A stretch of DNA of 64,000 nt from Halichondria panicea (GCF_963675165.1 NC_087381.1:3596001-3660000); one strand, 5' to 3'; counted from the first letter of the stretch, positions 1 to 13,200 are shown. Translations and numbers: made by a program. The notes: generated from the letters alone by a model not told the origin.

Positions 1-42
1 GTGTGTATTAATTTTGTAATGTACCGTGTCTATCTTTGGCAG

Positions 43-149
43 GTGACTATAGGGAGTGTCACTGTTCCAAGTGTGGTGACCACTTTTTCATGACTTCATT
101 TGGGGGTGGCTGTTACACCTGTGACAAAAAACGCAAACGCCGAATTTGA
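43..149 (+). CDS. 3'-terminal exon of an unidentified gene with a zinc-ribbon-like C-terminus (partial)
   Basis: An acceptor (TTTGGCAG) is followed by an open frame to TGA at 147-149. The first two bases complete a codon from an exon outside the window. The 34-residue tail contains CSKCG, then a 12-residue gap, then CYTC, giving a CX2C-X12-CX2C zinc-ribbon or treble-clef pattern, with one extra Cys just before it. It ends in a basic stretch (KKRKRR) that could be a nuclear localisation signal. The family is not recognised because the rest of the protein lies upstream. It is convergent with the receptor kinase gene that ends at 1119. Confidence 0.5.
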
Positions 150-1118
150 CTGAAGCCATGTCCATCAAAACTCACATAATTATTCTATAATTACATACCC
201 ATTACTCATTTCATCAACTGTTACTCAAACTCAATCCTTCATTCTCTATTGACTCTACTCGTTTTATCAATCAACCGTTGTGTTGTGTTATCTTGTTATT
301 CAGTTTGTACAACACGTACACTGAGGCATAAATATATTTATCACTGTTTATTGCTCCAGTCAATTCTGGTGGGTATACCACAAGGTACGGTATAACACTA
401 ATTAAATTCAGCCTCGATCCACATGTACACATGCATCAAAAGGTTTGATCTATCAAGCAATGCTTTGCTGGTCTGGTCAGTGGTGGCCCATGCCTCGTGC
501 GTGCTAACAGTTACGTGTATACAGTCCGTTACAACTTTATAAGAGTAAATTTGTCTCCCTGGAAATAAATCATAATAATTATATATAGTTCACACAGACG
601 GATCAATTATAGGATCACAGCATAATTATGTCAGTTCAGGCAGCCAGAGACATTATCTATAACGAATGCTTGTAGCAATCATGGTATATACTATTACCGG
701 GTATATATGCATATGCATGTATACATGTAATCATGTTCATTATTGCTTGCTTACATAATGTATTATCGTGATTTTTTGCTATTCAAGGATTCTCACAAAA
801 TTCATGCCAGTTATACACATATCTGCATGGATTCAGCATGTAATCATGTTCATTATTGCTTGCTTACATGTATTATCGTGATTTTTTGCATTCTCACAAA
901 ATTCATGCCAGTTATACACATAATATTATCTGCATGGATTCAGCATTGCACAACCAGTAGAAAGATGATAATTATAAGTGATATATAATATTGTGTGAGA
1001 ACACGGTGTCCACATAAATATAAGGTAACAAAAATGCACACAAAGGGAACAGGATTGTGGGAAAGTAATAAACATCATGACCTGCCCCAGTCAAAAAGCC
1101 ACTAATGCCAATTAATAG
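150..1118. other. Intergenic / 3' flanking DNA between convergent genes
   Basis: No coding exon was recognised here. The stretch should hold the 3' UTR of the plus-strand gene ending at 149 and that of the minus-strand kinase ending at 1119. The only structured feature seen is the tandem duplication at 724-945. Confidence 0.5.
724..945. repeat. Tandem duplication, two copies of about 110 bp
   Basis: Copy 1 (724-837) and copy 2 (838-945) are adjacent direct repeats. Both run from TGTAATCATGTTCATTATTG to CTGCATGGATTCAGCA and differ by a few small indels. The 81-residue open frame across them is a translation of the repeat, not a gene. Confidence 0.85.
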
Positions 1119-3981
1119 TTACGATTTCAAATTCTCTGCCAGTTTTAGTCTGATTCTTGCCACTGTGGGTCGACCATCGGGTGAGGCTGACCAACATTCC
1201 TTCATTAGCAGGACAATATTCTGATAGAAGTGGACCTGAGATGAGAGAGAGAGAGAGGTTCCTCAGTCAACATTAATATGCCCCCAAATGTGTATATATA
1301 ACTGTACAGTCAGTACCCATGCATCAATAAAAGTTCCGTTTCTATAAAAACGCATGTATAAACGGTAGCGTTAAATCGGATGCAGAACGACCACTTCCCT
1401 CATTATAAATCAAAACAGTGACGTTATCATGAACAATTTAACACGATGATACTGTTTACAATGAGCTAGCTACAGTGGAACCTCTGTTAACAATCGTCTC
1501 TGAATAAAGGCCAGTTGCTATATGAATGAATAGTTTGTGTACAAAACAACCTCTCAACAAAGGCCACCTCCGTATATAGGCCAAAACATTGTTCCCCAAG
1601 GTGTCTGTTCTAGAGGGGTTCCACTGTATTACAGGTCACAGATGACTTGCATGGAGGGCCACTTAGTCTTAGGGCTGATGCAACCGAGAACAATTGGGCA
1701 ACAGTGCACTGTTGCAAAATAGCACTTCTAAGCCAACTAAAGCACTAGACAATCAGCAATTAATACTAGTACTGTAGCACACAAGCTAGCTACACACGAG
1801 CACAAGTTAACGAATCTGCTCACTCAGTAATTTTCTGCATATGCGTGAAAATGGTAGCATTTTTGCATAATACAATGCGTTCATTTTATGTGTTTAAACG
1901 GGAAGAGTAGGTTTTACGTAAACAGAATGGGAACGTTTTACTGTAAATACACCACTATAAGAATAGTAATAGTAATACCACTACCGTATATAGAACGAGT
2001 GTTGCAAGCTGCGCTGTGCTAATGCCTCTCACCATATTATCTATATAAACTCACTGAGAAGTGCGGGTACGCCTTGAGGCATAATTATATTATAGCGGGT
2101 TAACTTTGTGGGGAATGCATTCATTATTTTCGTGGGCAGGCTGATCTTGATGAATAGTTTACCCACGGTAGTTTACCAGAGCATTCACAGCAGTGCACGA
2201 AGTGCAAGTTTTTACTCGTAAAATCACCACTGTCATTCAAAGTCATCTTACAGAAATTCCCTGCTATACAGTATAGATTAATAGTTCACTGCAAAACACA
2301 TTCCAGTCCACAACTAAGCGGGGCTCAAACCATTAACGAAGGGGACATTAGCATTATTGTAAATGAATCATCCACTCTAAATTATACACACCTTGTTAAT
2401 GTTCCATCTTTCCTCCAGCTGTGGTCTCATTCTTTGCTCTACAACCACCTTCCTTACCAGCTCTATAGTGGGGTCAGACGGAAGGAGGTTGTGGTATGGC
2501 ACTGCATATTCACTAGGTTCACCTGCAAGTAGACAACGAGGAGCGATCAATAACATATACCATAATCAATTGGTCGAGTATAACATAACTCGTACATAAT
2601 GAACCTCCATGCTCTGAACAAGGGGCAGTGCCCTTCTCTAATTTGTTGCGTGTTGATCAAAAGATCAAACAGTGCAAATATAATATTATGGCATATTGCA
2701 TAGTGAAGACTGGTACATCAAAGCTAACAAGTTACCACAGTGCAATATGCCATATATTTGCACAGCCAGAAAGCTTGGATTTCTAGATAAGATGAGCCAT
2801 TATTTTTACACAGCACTAATTGGCATCATTTTTATAATCACATTGAATTCTACTAACCTTCGCCTTCTGACCTCCGAAGAACCTCCCACATCACAAGCCC
2901 GTAGGAATAAATATCCGTGACACAGAATGATTGAATTTCTGTAGTCACAACAGAGTTATTCAACACCTCGGGAGCCATGTATCGCTTAGTGCCCACTTGC
3001 ACTTTTACCGGGGCACTCCCAGGAAGAAGATCTTCTGCACCAAGCGACAAACCAAAATCAGCCACAACGCAACTTCCAAATTCATCCTTGAGCAGGATAT
3101 TTCTTGTTTTGATGTCTCTGTGAGCAACCCCTCCATGATTTCCTCCAAAGAAAGAGTTGAAGGGATGATGAAGATATTCTAATGCATCGGCAATACTGCA
3201 AAGGATACGGAACACTTTCTTCTGTGGAAGTGTGTTGTGTATGAGGTGGTCGGCTAGACAACCGTGCTCATAGTACCGCATGATGAGCCAAAATTCAGTC
3301 GGAAAAAGAGCTGTATGTGTGAATAATCATGTTTAAGTACATGTAGCTCTGCATGAGATGTCTTTAGTTAATACACACATAAAATAAGCTTTATGTCTGT
3401 TTAACAACAGGTACGTAGCGTGGGGAATATTGTAATAATTATCACAACTTACGAGGAGTGTGTAAATCGGCCCCGTAATAAATGGCTATACTTTCGTGAT
3501 TTAGAAATGCTCTTGTGTAGATACAGCGTTCCCTCTCAAAGCTCTGATCGTCGATACTTTTGTATATCTTGACAGCCACAGTGGCACCAATACGTGTGCC
3601 CTTCCAGAGCTGACTGAAACCACCTGAAGCTGTGCGAGTTATACATAACATTAATTGGTTCCCATCCAACGATCTTAAGTATAATTATGTATGTACATAC
3701 CTAAGTCTTTCTACATGTAGATCTAGCTCTATTTTGAACGGAGAATCTGCCTCTTGCATTAATACTATGTATAATTTTATTCAGTGTTTTTTGGAGGTCT
3801 CAGAAATGGAAAACATGTGCACACATACCAATTAGCTCAATCAATTTGATTTCTTTGGCGATCGTTTTTGGTTCCAATATCAAAGCTCCTCCTGACCGCC
3901 CCCCACTGGACACACCGCTGATGCCACTCTCGGAAATAAATGACACACTCTCAATCTGCGAGTTCGTTTCATACTTGCTGA

Positions 3982-4027
<46 letters not shown>

Positions 4028-7000
4028 TGTATACAGTGAGGTACGTTCACAGCATCACACGGACATACAACATGCCTAACTTCTTATAGTGACAGTCTCT
4101 AGTATCAATTCGATTTAATATCACTATTATTGTACGAGTGAGGGTTCTCATCCACGAACATTTTAATATAACTAGAGCACTAAAGTGCAAACCCTCCTCA
4201 GCTGGTGACATGATTATAAAGAAACCAGAAGAGTGATATAATGCAGTGCATAATGTTGTTATCATGTATGACTTGCACAGCAACTCAGGAGCAATAAAAC
4301 TAAACCAGACTGGAGGCATGCTGAGAACAGGTAGTGATACTTATAATTATGCAATATGTGGATTAGGATCACAGCAAAGAAGCCTGAAGTCTCAGAGAAG
4401 TATGGCTCCAGGTCTGTCCTGCATGGAGTAGGATCCCATGCTAAAGCAGCAGGAGCTATAATTCAAGCTTTCTACTGTAGTGACTCTGTTCCATTGTTCC
4501 TGGTACAGGATCACTTCAGTTATAAGTAACGCATGTGCAAGTTCTGTTCAAGCTACATCTTGCTCGCTTTTATTAGACAACGAAGCTTTAACACCGAAAG
4601 CTGCCACTATTAGAAGTACTAACTTGCTGTGTGGAGGCTACCCATGCTGTAAACACAGTGCTAAAGCATCCAGGTAAGCAGACCCAGTCACAAGCTTCTT
4701 AGCTTTTGCTCGTTTTTATTTCACAAGGAAGGTTTAACATCAAATTCTGCCACTATTAAAACTATTAACTTGTTGTGTGAAGGCTATCCATGCTGTAAAC
4801 GCAGTGCTGTGGCATCCAGGTGAGTAGATTCACCTGTTACAAACAAACAAACCAGACGACTACTATAACCCGTGGCTGCCCACGCGCCTCGGATTAATAA
4901 GAAGCAACATTACGGAGTGTTGAGTTGGGGCAGAGAAAGGGTGCTTATGAGCCCCTCCGAATTGCAGCTGTTAACTGTCTGTCTAGTACAGTAGTAAATG
5001 ACTAAGGTGACCGTAGACAAACAGACAGTCACACTGATATGTCAGGCGCTACACTGATTGCAATATTCATTTTCTGTAATTATAGGGAGACCAAAAGTGG
5101 GCTCCCTCCCATTTTAGAATCCCTTATCAGCAGTGAGAAAGCACTCAATAAAAAATACTATTGGTCACAGCAGCAGGTATGACGTCACTGCACCTTGGCA
5201 TGGCACAGCAAGTGATTGTTCGAACTACAAACTTCATTCTGCTAGTTTTTAGTCCCACAGCTATCTATTAATAATGCATACAACAATTTCGTTTTGTTTG
5301 TGCAATGTAATTATACACCGATTATTGACACCTGATAGTTCGGCTATGTAATAAACATGGCCTGACAATTTTGTTACTTTAAAACTCACAGGTGAACTTC
5401 GACGACACCTCTTTACATAAACGAAGAAGTAACAAACAATAGTCAGGACTACGAGCAACAGCAGGATAACGAGAACGAAAACAATTATGAAGATACCCCA
5501 CCCAGGTAGAATTTGATCTGTTGCTTGATTTGTTGACTCTGTGGGAGGGAGATATATAAGATATAAAACGACCAACTTTAGGACTGATGACCTAATATGT
5601 GCATAGGTACTGATCTTAATCGTCCATTGATAACTAGGAACGAGCCGATAAATACCGTATAGCGGGTCAATTTTTCGTGGGGTCAAAAATTCAACACGGT
5701 GATTTTCGTGAGTACAACATTTCAGTTTGCCTGCACTGCATTGCATGCGTTTCGGAAACTACGCCTAAGTTTTCGTAAGGGAGAATATTTCGTGGAGGTC
5801 AGGTTGCCGACAAAAACAACGAACACCACGAAAATTACCCGCTTTACGGTGATCAAAATATTGCATTCTGCGAAACCACACATCTGATTGCGCAGCTGGT
5901 CAGTGCCACACAAAGGAGGAGCAACATGATCCATAAACAAAATTAAGTGTGTCCTAGCTAGCTAGCTATACACATGAAGGTACCTGTACCATTGCCTGTA
6001 GGGGTTTCAATCAAGTGTGAACAGTTTACTGGGGGGCAGTCTGAGGGGAAGGTGACTTGGAGACACTGCTCGTATGTCAGATTAGGGGGCGTGAGGCACT
6101 TGTTACACCCCGTACCTTCACAGCACTGACCACGGTGCCCTGTGTGGGGATGGGGTGGGGTTAGTTTGCATGACTATATATTTATGTCGGAAATCTGGAA
6201 TAAATGGCAGGTAATTTTTGTACGAACTACCCATTTAAGTGTTTCGTAATATTCGTACAACTTAGGATAGTGACGTAAAATTACCTATTGCAATAATGCT
6301 CTACAATACGAAATTTCACCATATGAAAATAACCCTGTCTGAAACGCGTGATTAATTAACGAGAATTTGATTTATTGCTCCAGGGCCGAGGCAATTAAGT
6401 GGCGGCTCCAGGCGCTTAATTAGATTAGCAGGAAGTCCCGTTCCTTTCTGAATACATTTAATTCCAGGGTAAGGCTTTGTTCGATACTAATCTCTATCTT
6501 TTATTATGGATTCTAGGTACTGATAATAAAATAGCATGTAACACACATAATTATAGGAGCACAATACTAACCAGTAACTCACTGTCTTCAGTATTCCTGA
6601 AACAAGTCAGGCCGTGAAGAACGCAGACTCGACGGGTCATGCCAGTATCAAGGTTAAAGTCCACTAGACACCGAGTTGAAAAATCGCTAGTGCAAGTATT
6701 GTTAGTGCATGGAATTGCATTATCATCGCAGTAGCAGCTTGGAGTAGAGGCTGTGTGAAAATGAATATGAAAGTGAGTCGAACAATAATAATTAGGTGAA
6801 AAAACAGATTTTCCCGGGATTGATTGACACCCACGTGGCAGAGAATACTAGAGTGTGTACCGGTCTTATAACAAATACTTCCAAAGTTTTATTTACTATT
6901 AAAAGTAAATTAATTTTTCCCCCTTAATATTGAATAATGAGACTATAATTATTAAGGTTACGGTAAACAGTTTGTTCATGAATATTCATGATTTTCTTAT

Positions 7001-9672
7001 AATGATTTTTGTGAAACTATAAATGCCATGAGAGAAGTTTGAAGCACATACATGATAAATATATTGGTGTATCAATCTGTATGACAAGTATCAATCTTCA
7101 AAACATCTTCCAGTGGAAGCTCTGAGCGATCATCAAGTTACTAGAAACAACACAAAACTAGTAGTCATTTTAAACTTCCAAAAACACTTCTAGCTCTGTG
7201 TTCTTGGTCTTATATAATGCTTCTTACCATTCTGGAGGGCGGGTCGAAGCGTTTTTTTCTTTCCAGGCCAACAAACTCTCACAAAATAATAATATGTAGA
7301 CTAACTCCACTTAAAATGGCGGCCAGAGCCAAGGAAAACAGCCTCTTGTGAGCTTTCAGTAGCCTTTTTTCAAAATATCTCTTCGACCCGCCCTGCATAT
7401 AGTGAAGCTACAGTAGACTGTACCTAAGCTTTACAGTAAAAATGTCTATTCGAGCCATGAAATGACTATACTGCGTTTCAGCTGGACTTCCAGCTCATTC
7501 TAGCTGGAAAAGATCACTAGATCTAGCTTATGAATAATTAATGAGCAAACGGTTGACCGTAACCTTAAGTGCATGGCTTAAATCGGATTCAGGTCAATGA
7601 ATTAACAGCTAGCTTTAATGATTGATTAGGCCTAACAGCACAGCAAGTTGGGCAGTGTGGGCATTGACTTGAGGGAAAATAGTCAGTGAATTTCCATAAT
7701 AATTAACGTCCGGGGAGACAATATTTTCGAATTGTACACCCACATGTCAATTAATGTCGGACAACAACTAAAATTCCAAGTAGTGTACTATGAACTCGAT
7801 TGTGTCTAGCCAGAAAAGGGTCATTAATCTTTAGGAAGAACAACTCAACATAGAATTACACACATCAGCGACTACGCAGTCTATAATTGTACAAAGAATG
7901 AAATATTGAACGCTATATGTCATAATGGCATTACAGCTAGCTAAGTTTGAAGCACCCCATTATACATGCGCACTAGCTACAGCCACATGTATATATATAT
8001 TTGTTTTCATGGGAGGATCTTTCCTGACTCTACTGTGAGCCTACTCCGGTCCCACTGCATGTCAGGTGTACTACTTTCTCTCTGTGCTGATTTTGCATTG
8101 ATCATAGATATATAGTTCCAGTGCATTGTCTGCACCACAGCCGTTTTCAAAGCCTTGTCATATCTGCGTGTAAAAGGAAGTTTTTTAGACTCACATTCCT
8201 TAGGTCAAAGTTTAATTGGGCTATTTTTTAGCTGCCAAGACTTTGATTCGTGCACTGTTAGATCTAGGTTATAGCTATTAGCTTAATCAACCATCGTTTC
8301 AGCTTCAGAATCTTCAAGAGGGAGGCCTGGAGTTGCTATGAATATCACTTTGTTTAATGTGCTATTGAACTTTGACCCGAATATAATAATTAAGGAATGT
8401 GGGTCTTAAGACACGCGGATGTCGTACCTCCTCTGTGTGTATATAGTTTAGTTTTATTATTGCCCTCTGTTAGTTGTTGCTATAAGTGTCCATTGATAGA
8501 TCTACTAGATCTACTGATTTTCACATAATTTGTACAACACTCCGGTTGTGAGACGTGCAATATTACAACTACACAACTACGGAAGGTATAGCACTAGTTC
8601 ATTTGGTATTTCATTTGGTAATCCACTGTTGTGGTACAGATATTCTATGGGAACATAGTGGTACGTGGGTGAGGTACGCAGACATTCACTACTACTATTA
8701 GGTCACATACACAGTTATTAAAACGGTTGAGTAGTTCCACTAAAGCTCATATCAATAAACTCAATGAGCCTTGAATACAAAGCACGGAGTACACTACACA
8801 CACACACACACACACATAACTTCAGTGAGTTTTTATATGAGCCGGGGTGATCAATTATAAACACCTCCACTGTGTCTGATAAATATTTGGGATAACTATC
8901 TTTAACAAATTAATTATCGTAACAATCATTAAAAATTACAATTATTAGAGCAGTATAATGGCACAGTAATTCTCAGTCAAAGCAAAACTGTAAATTGGAA
9001 ACATTGTGAAGATTTACACCTATTGTAAAAGAGTCATCATCATGTGCTATAAAGTGGGCAGGGGACTAATTTTGAGTGAGAAAAGGGATGTGGTTTGAAT
9101 AATATTGGTCAAATTATAAATTTTTAGTTTCAAGAGTGGAAACTTTCATTTAGACAAATGTGGTAAAATACTCGTAAACAAGACGAACATGGCTATAACA
9201 AGCTACAGCTTCAGCTCCTGAAAATTCCATTAGCAAGAACCAAGTTCAACTCATGGCAACACCTGGGTTTTTAGTAGACCTTCATGAAGAGAAGATGTAC
9301 AATCACACAAGATTGTGTAGTACTCACTACAACAGTATACTGTAGGGAGGGATCAGTGGTACAGGTATTCTACTCTATCTCCGGTCATTTTCCCACAGAC
9401 ACCTCCTCCCAGAACAGTGTGTACACAGTGGGTACCACAATGGGCCTATCAAAACAAGTCCTCCTCAAACATTCTGAGAGAGGGACTGCAAGCTAGCTAT
9501 TAAAAACTGCATGCACACACAACAGTCAACTCTCTACAATTTAAATACACGACACCAGTCACTATGATATAAAAACAAAGTCTGGTTGCTTACAATTCTG
9601 AGCTCTGTTGGCAGGAGTCCATAGCAGCAGCAGCATTGTGCACGTAGACACTGCAACAACGTAATCTCTCAT
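1119..9672 (-). CDS. TGF-beta/activin type I receptor-like serine/threonine kinase (nine exons)
   Basis: Exons in transcript order: 9672-9594, 6750-6583, 6139-5984, 5538-5390, 3982-3829, 3629-3453, 3310-2858, 2522-2392, 1235-1119. All have GT-AG junctions and matching phases, giving 1584 nt and 527 aa (human TGFBR1 has 503). A signal peptide with a LLLLW core starts at the ATG at 9672. The three-finger ectodomain has CYCDD, then CCEGTGCNKC, with N-glycosylation sites (NNT, NLT, NCS). The TM helix is at about 149-172. A GS-like box at about 201-217 places it with type I rather than type II receptors. The kinase has VAVK (Lys256), HRDIKTRN (Asp360), DFG (Asp379) and GTKRYMAPE. The C-lobe signature LPSDPTIE then RPQ is characteristic of the family. 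By family role, it is phosphorylated by a type II receptor at the GS box and then phosphorylates R-Smads at the plasma membrane. Oddities: the GS box lacks the Leu-Pro motif, and the glycine loop reads ASGGFS, lacking the first and third glycines. The ligand class (activin/TGF-beta or BMP) cannot be assigned from sequence alone. Confidence 0.93.
1473..1626. mobile_element. 154-bp MITE with CAGTGGAACCTCT ends and TA duplication (pogo/Tigger-like ends)
   Basis: The left end CAGTGGAACCTCT at 1473 is matched by an inverted AGAGGGGTTCCACTG ending at 1626. Both are flanked by TA (1471-1472 and 1627-1628), as expected for Tc1/mariner/pogo-type insertion. CAGTGGAACCTC-type ends are known from pogo/Tigger-like elements. 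It has no coding capacity and sits in the last intron of the receptor kinase gene. Confidence 0.75.
3985..4025. repeat. (GT)n microsatellite next to a 3' splice site
   Basis: About 20 GT dinucleotides. On the coding (minus) strand this is a CA repeat ending in the AG acceptor of the GS-box exon (3982-3829). Confidence 0.95.
4564..4820. repeat. Diverged direct repeat inside an intron, two copies of about 115 bp
   Basis: Segments 4564-4677 and 4706-4820 share the order: TTGCTCG, TTTTTATT, GCCACTATTA, AACTTG, TGTGTG, AGGCTA, CATGCTGTAAAC, CAGTGCT, CATCCAGGT. They differ by many substitutions. No protein family was recognised. It is either an old tandem duplication in the intron or two copies of an undescribed short repeat. 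Confidence 0.6.
5653..5850. mobile_element. MITE with TACCGTATAGCGGG-type inverted ends
   Basis: The left end TACCGTATAGCGGGTCAA at 5653 and the right end TTACCCGCTTTACGGTGA form an inverted repeat, with inner TTTTCGTGG and CCACGAAAAT also inverted. A second element with the same ends lies at 63688-63851. It is non-coding and lies in the intron between the transmembrane exon and the second ectodomain exon of the receptor gene. Confidence 0.7.
7236..7394. mobile_element. Foldback/MITE-like element with AGGGCGGGTCGAAG ends
   Basis: AGGGCGGGTCGAAG (7236-7249) is repeated inverted as CTTCGACCCGCCCT (7381-7394) around about 130 bp of non-coding DNA. It sits in the first intron of the receptor kinase. 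The target duplication was not resolved. Confidence 0.55.
8188..8410. repeat. Inverted-repeat element with arms of about 26 and 45 bp
   Basis: The left arm (8188-8213) contains CACATTCCTTAGGTCAAAG. The right arm (8366-8410) contains its reverse complement interrupted by an AT-rich insert. The ends TTAGACTCACATTCC and GGAATGTGGGTCTTAA pair. The spacer is non-coding. It is probably a MITE in the first intron of the receptor gene. Confidence 0.55.
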
Positions 9673-10237
9673 TTTGCAGTCTCAACTTAAAGCTCATAAA
9701 GGAAACTGGAGAGAAACAAACAAGGAATTAATATACTCTTGCACATGTATGGTTTAATAAGGTTGGTCAATGCAGCTAGCTGCTGCATGCATGTTCCATT
9801 ACTAATAGATTCTATAATACAACTTACACAGTCTAGATCTAGTGCTTTCTAAAATTCTCAGCTTGTATCTACCTACCTGGCCTGGCCGGCTGCAGACAAT
9901 AATTTGAGGCGAGGCTTTGCTCTCTTCTTCTTTATAATCTTGCAGACTTCTGTGTGTGTAGTTGACGTAATCGTTGCAAGGTCAGCCCCTCCCCCTTTTG
10001 TGCGGTTCATCAACGTCATACTGTCACCATAATTAATTTTTATATCGAGGGCGACGTCGTCGTCTTGAGACCACGCCTTTCTACTATCTCACTGTAGAAC
10101 TAGAAGGCGCGGTCTCCATAATTATTCTGGATTTTTAATCGATGTGGTACAAGTCAAAGCTAGCATCATATTTCTATGCATATTAGCAGGCAAGTACAAC
10201 AGACAGTTAGCCACCGATAAGTTTCAGCTATCTAGTT
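9673..10237. promoter_or_regulatory. Head-to-head intergenic spacer, candidate bidirectional promoter
   Basis: 565 bp separate the ATG of the minus-strand receptor kinase (9672) from the ATG of the plus-strand adaptor (10238), so both promoters and 5' UTRs must lie here unless there are upstream non-coding exons. It contains a TGACGTAA CRE/ATF-like site near 9963, a second ACGTCA core near 10011, a GACGTCGTCGTC stretch and the inverted repeat at 10067-10116. No TATA box was clearly placed. The function is inferred from geometry. Confidence 0.5.
10067..10116. repeat. GC-rich imperfect inverted repeat in the shared promoter region
   Basis: GAGACCACGCCTTTCTA (10067-10083) pairs imperfectly with TAGAAGGCGCGGTCTC (10101-10116). 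It is a local GC-rich patch in AT-rich DNA and could be a cruciform-forming or dyad factor-binding site, or a tiny palindromic repeat. Confidence 0.6.
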
Positions 10238-13200
10238 ATGGCCACTCCAATCGGAGCAGTTGATGCAGGTGGCAAGACCATAATAGACGGCAACATAAGA
10301 CACCGACACTCTGCCATTGGGTTCCAAAAGGTGAGTCTACTCGAACTCATGGTCCATAATATCTATGGTCTACTCTAGCCGGCCAGTGTTTGTTGGTTGT
10401 GGCATGCAAGCTAGCTATGGTTGGGTGCTTGCTTGCACTGGATATAGCTATTAAAACTGCAAAGAGTGGGTTTTGCATGAAGCCACGGCTCTAGCTAGCT
10501 AGCTGCTTGGATCGATTGATCGAGTTCGAACCAGTTTTTGAAGAAGCATATAGAATCGTCTGTACAGTGATAGATCTGGCTAGCTGCAACTCTGACCAGC
10601 CTGTTCTCTATAGCTTTCTTTTCAACGTTGTGTTTACTATAGCTCGAGCTCGGGTACGGTAGGTTGCTTTTTGCAGCTATGGGTCGTTAAGTACGTTGTG
10701 TGGGCTGATTACTTAAAGCTCAGGTTGCAGTTCAGTTCAGCTCTTGCATACACAAGCTATACTTGTGTTAGCATTTTTTATGTGCCATGCGAAGCTTTAG
10801 CCTTTGTAATGTGCTATTTTGTAGTGTAGAGAAGCCCTAATAAATCTGGTTGGTGGACAAAGGGCCTTGGTGCATTTTCGTGGGTGGACAGTGGTTCCAG
10901 GGCCAACTTCTTGCAATTCTTCCCAGATTTTCCACAATTGCCCGACTGCCTAATTTGTGGGCGTAAGATCCCCAATGCCAACACCAGCCTTAGATGTATT
11001 ATCTTGACACATTACGACTTAATAGACTCTTTTGCTTGTCCTGTTATTGTGCCTAGTTGTTTGTGAACTAAGTGTTCCCTTGTTGTGGCTACATAGTGCC
11101 CACTTTGTCTCTCTGCCATTGATACATTCTTAATTACCAGTACCTCAGAGCAGAGTTGATTTGATCAACGGGAGATATGCCTTTGTCAAAACCACCCATT
11201 GCCCAAAGTACACTAATAATTACCCTGAGCCGTACATATATGTCACTGGTCATCACTTTGCTAAGACAACTGTTTAGATGGTAAAGGATCAGAGCGACCT
11301 CCGTGCATGTTATTGCAATGTTAGTGTAGTAGTGTTGGACTGTGCATTTTAAATTATAGCACATCAGAATGAGCTGTACGGTTGGTACCCCAATCAGCCC
11401 TCACTGTAAGTTTTTACAATGTATTCTACATGCTGATCATTCTTGTCTGATCCACTTCTTACTTATACAATGGAGATCAAATCGAGTCTTCCATTGTGAT
11501 CTTCCATTGTCATTCTGTGTGTATGATACTGAGTAACCTTCTTTAGTTAGTGCATCAATTCTATATAATAATTGTACTGAGTAGCTGATCTAGCTTCCTT
11601 GTCGTCACAGTGATGAGTGTTGTCATCACAAAGTATGCAGACCTCTAATCAGAGTTGTGAATGAGTATTGACGAATGTTTACCCTCTCTTGAAGCCATCT
11701 CTAAGCTAAGGAAGCCCAATGTTGAGTCTAGTATAGAAACAGTGCTTTGAACAAGAATTTGAATATCATTGTTGGGTATTTTATAATTTTGCTGTTTCCT
11801 CAATGAAGGTTGGTTGCTTTAGAAAGCAATTTTTTGTGACATTGAAATCCATTGTATTGTCTCTAAAATAATAACTATGGAAGTTCTGCATGATCAGGAG
11901 CTTTTTAGTGAAATTCCATATAATTATTGTAGCCATGAGATACTGGCCCAATTGCTGCTCCAAGACAATGTTTAAAGCTACAGTAGGAATACTTTATGCT
12001 TTTTATGTACTTTATATGCTCTAGTGAAGGTTGGTTGTCCTGTTGAAGTACAGTGTTGAATTTCACAATTAAACCCTGTGCAACTGTACTCCAATAAAAA
12101 AACGTACAACCAATTAACCTGCTATGGTACATACAATGCTAATACTCTAGCTAACACACTCAGTGTCCGCTTATTAATTAGTACTTATGTTTCCTTAGTA
12201 TTCATAGCATGTAAAATGAGTGCACTTAAAATCCTTATGATGTACACGACTTGCAATTTGATCGTACGTACGATTTGCCTTTGTGATAGAGATACTCTAT
12301 TACTAACAAAGGTGCGTATATTTGAGTGAGAATGTACATTTGGCTAACTACACACGGTATACATTGTGTGTACTTCCCATCTAGTAGTAACCAGTGGTGC
12401 TCATCCCCAAAGCTACTAATGAGACACTTGGCTGCGTCCATATCAGGACAAACAGTCCACACCCATTAGGTAGAGCCATATCAGGACTGGGTGTAGTCTA
12501 GTGTAGCCTGTCCTCTACTTTCCCTGTCGTGTCTGATAACTTGTTTGTGCACAGTACTTTAATTGTTCTCTTGTTGATTGCAATCCACTGCTTGCTGTGA
12601 GTGTATTCACCATCACTGCACTTATAGCCGTATATGCTATATATGCACGTTTCAATTGTTTGAATATAAAGTGGCTTGTGTAGGTTCACACGGTGTACAC
12701 ATGTCATCAACATTCCTTTTATATTTAGTGCCCTATCATGGATTGCAACAGTTAGTGTACTAGCTGTTGATTACAAGACTAGCTAAGCAGCTTCAAACTT
12801 AGGCGTACATCTGAAGCCGTTTGCACATCGTTTGATTTCATGCCCTTTGTTTATCTATCCTTGAATAGTGGACATGGGTACATGTACATAGCTGTACTAT
12901 TGAAGCATTGATTCGGCACATCCCATTTAGTGTGCCTAGACGGTACGTATCTTTACTACTTAATACCTACAGATTTGTGCATTCATCTACTTCTGCAATT
13001 CTCATGTTTGTTTGGCTACCGGTGTTGGCCCTGAGGCGTTTTCCCTGAGGGTTGGTGTGTGTTGGTGGGGTTGCATTAGTTGACCACAGTAATAATACAT
13101 GTACATGTACAGTACGTGACTTTGCCTATGGCTTCAAATTCCCCAGTTTGTTGTTTACGTGACTCCATTATCATTTACCAGGATTCAAAGTACATAAATG

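Noticed and set aside
743..988. 81-codon frame near the left end
   Set aside because: It spans the tandem duplication 724-945 and repeats its own peptide. No gene support.
4047..4319. 90-codon minus-strand frame in the receptor intron
   Set aside because: No splice sites keep phase with the neighbouring exons, and the kinase model is complete without it.
9284..9496. 70-codon frame as an extra receptor exon
   Set aside because: It lies on the opposite strand to the receptor gene, and the signal-peptide exon joins the ectodomain exon in phase without it. No conserved cysteines.
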